64,000 bases of DNA from Stappia indica (lineage in GTDB: Bacteria; Pseudomonadota; Alphaproteobacteria; Rhizobiales; Stappiaceae), in NCBI RefSeq assembly GCF_020177335.1, contig NZ_JAIVMG010000010.1, forward strand, positions 1-64,000, written 5' to 3'. The position numbers were made by a program, and so were the translations under genes. The first letter of the stretch is position 1. Each line of letters starts with the position of its first letter. The notes below the pieces were generated by a model. The model saw nothing but the letters and a program-made list of their open reading frames with translations, did not search any database and had not been told where the DNA came from. Positions 63,055 through 64,000 of this stretch are shown in pieces.

Positions 63055-64000
63055 TCCGCTTCGAGCCGCGCGAAAACGTCTCCCCCGCCCGCCGGATCGG
63101 CGCGCCGGTGGCTGCCGCGCTGGTGGCCCTTCTGCTCGCCAGCCTGCCGATTGCCGCCGCCGGCGCACCGGTGCTTGAGGCCTATCTTCTGATGGCCAGG
63201 GGCGCCTTCGGGTCGGTCTTTGCCTTTTCCGAACTGCTGGCCCGGGCAACGCCGCTGATCCTGACCGGACTGGCCGCCGCCGTGGCGTTCCGCGCCCGGC
63301 TGTGGAACATCGGCGGCGAGGGCCAGCTTTATGCCGGGGCGCTGGCGGCGGTTGCCGTAGGCACCGGCGCGATCTCCGCGCCGCCCGCCCTGCTGATCCC
63401 GTTGGTGGTGCTCGCCGGGGCCTTTGCCGGCGGCATGATGATGCTGTTGCCGACCCTCTTGAAGGTGCGGCTCGGCGCCGATGAGGTGGTCACCACCCTG
63501 CTCCTCAATTTCGTGGTGATCCTCGCCGTGCAGATGATGCTCGAAGGGCCGATGAAGGATCCGATGGGCATGGGCTGGCCGCAGTCGGAGCCGATGCTCG
63601 ATGAGGCGATGCTGCCCAAGCTGCTGGAGCGGATGCGGGTGCATTCGGGCCTGATCCTGGCCCTGGTAATGGCGATAGCGGTGCATGTCTTCCTGAAGCG
63701 CACGGTCTGGGGCTTCGAGATCCGCGCGGTGGGCGAAAACCCGGAGGCTGCCCGGCACGCGGGCATCCCGGTGACTGCCACCTTCGTGCGCGTCGGCCTG
63801 CTCAGCGGCGCGCTTGCCGGTCTCGCCGGTGTCAGCGAAGTGGCTGGGCTGAAAGGCTATTTGACGGCGGACCTGTCGCCCGGCTTCGGCTATACGGGCA
63901 TTGTCGTCGCCATGCTGGCCGGCCTGTCGCCGCTCGGGGTCGTCTTCGCCGCGCTGTTCATCGCCGGCATCTTCGTCGGCGCCGATTCCATGAGCCGGGC
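63051..64000 (+). CDS. Nucleoside-type ABC transporter permease (partial, cut by window end)
   Basis: The ATG at 63051 overlaps the ATPase stop. The frame stays open for 316 complete codons to the window edge. It encodes a hydrophobic BPD_transp_2 permease: LTGLAAAVAFRARLWNIGGE, GADEVVTTLLLNFVV, AVGENPEAARHAGIPV and LAGLAGVSEVAG are family blocks of YufP/NupP-type proteins. A second permease and perhaps purine or pyrimidine catabolic genes should follow outside the window. Confidence 0.9.
   Translation, partial: MIRFEPRENVSPARRIGAPVAAALVALLLASLPIAAAGAPVLEAYLLMARGAFGSVFAFSELLARATPLILTGLAAAVAFRARLWNIGGEGQLYAGALAAVAVGTGAISAPPALLIPLVVLAGAFAGGMMMLLPTLLKVRLGADEVVTTLLLNFVVILAVQMMLEGPMKDPMGMGWPQSEPMLDEAMLPKLLERMRVHSGLILALVMAIAVHVFLKRTVWGFEIRAVGENPEAARHAGIPVTATFVRVGLLSGALAGLAGVSEVAGLKGYLTADLSPGFGYTGIVVAMLAGLSPLGVVFAALFIAGIFVGADSMSR

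Overview
The window is GC-rich throughout with strongly GC-biased third codon positions. It carries alphaproteobacterial, most likely Hyphomicrobiales (Rhizobiales), gene neighbourhoods: fxsA - Tim44-like - mltA - Smr - XRE followed by glnD - murJ, plus many Liv-, TRAP- and BMP-type uptake systems. The family-level placement (a Stappiaceae-like marine or soil organism) is a guess. No rRNA, tRNA, insertion sequence, phage or CRISPR array was recognised.

Layout. 1-118: 5' end of etfB (minus), cut by the window edge. 141-11111: an amine / GABA-type catabolic region with two GabT-like aminotransferases, two aldehyde dehydrogenases, a PuuR-like XRE-cupin regulator, a LysR regulator and a DctPQM TRAP transporter. 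11213-17770: an Afu-type ABC importer (binding protein, fused double permease, ATPase) in one operon with an inositol-monophosphatase-family phosphatase, divergent from a LacI regulator. Two matching 16-bp palindromes lie between them. This suggests uptake and dephosphorylation of a phosphorylated sugar or polyol. 17793-20977: GntR regulator divergent from kynureninase and an arylformamidase-like hydrolase. 20982-35570: LysR regulator divergent from a 14-gene unit encoding a three-subunit molybdenum hydroxylase with CoxG, a DHDPS-family lyase, 3-hydroxyanthranilate 3,4-dioxygenase, a metallo-beta-lactamase-fold hydrolase, an aspartate-dehydrogenase-like enzyme and a complete Liv-type ABC transporter with two paralogous binding proteins. 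This is the best candidate for an undescribed catabolic system.

35567-40545: a periplasmic YbaY/META protein, DUF924 protein, UbiX-type flavin prenyltransferase, and a LysR / Old Yellow Enzyme / cupin set. 40617-47618: a homogentisate cluster (VOC protein, a 68-aa DUF2783 protein, flavin monooxygenase, MBL-fold protein, FAH-family hydrolase, homogentisate dioxygenase) divergent from a MarR regulator with a clear palindromic operator. 47652-60058: core genes (polA, an acyltransferase, fxsA, Tim44-like, mltA, Smr, XRE, glnD, murJ). 60332-64000: the start of a BMP-type nucleoside/purine ABC transporter operon, cut by the window end.

How it works together: each catabolic module pairs a dedicated uptake system and/or oxidative enzymes with its own divergent regulator, and most regulator-target gaps hold an inverted repeat. 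The kynurenine genes and the molybdenum hydroxylase / 3-hydroxyanthranilate dioxygenase unit sit side by side and probably feed one aromatic-amine or N-heterocycle pathway. The flavin monooxygenase plus small DUF2783 protein probably supplies homogentisate to HmgA. Three binding-protein genes of three different ABC systems are each followed by perfect stem-loops, as expected where binding protein is made in excess over membrane components.
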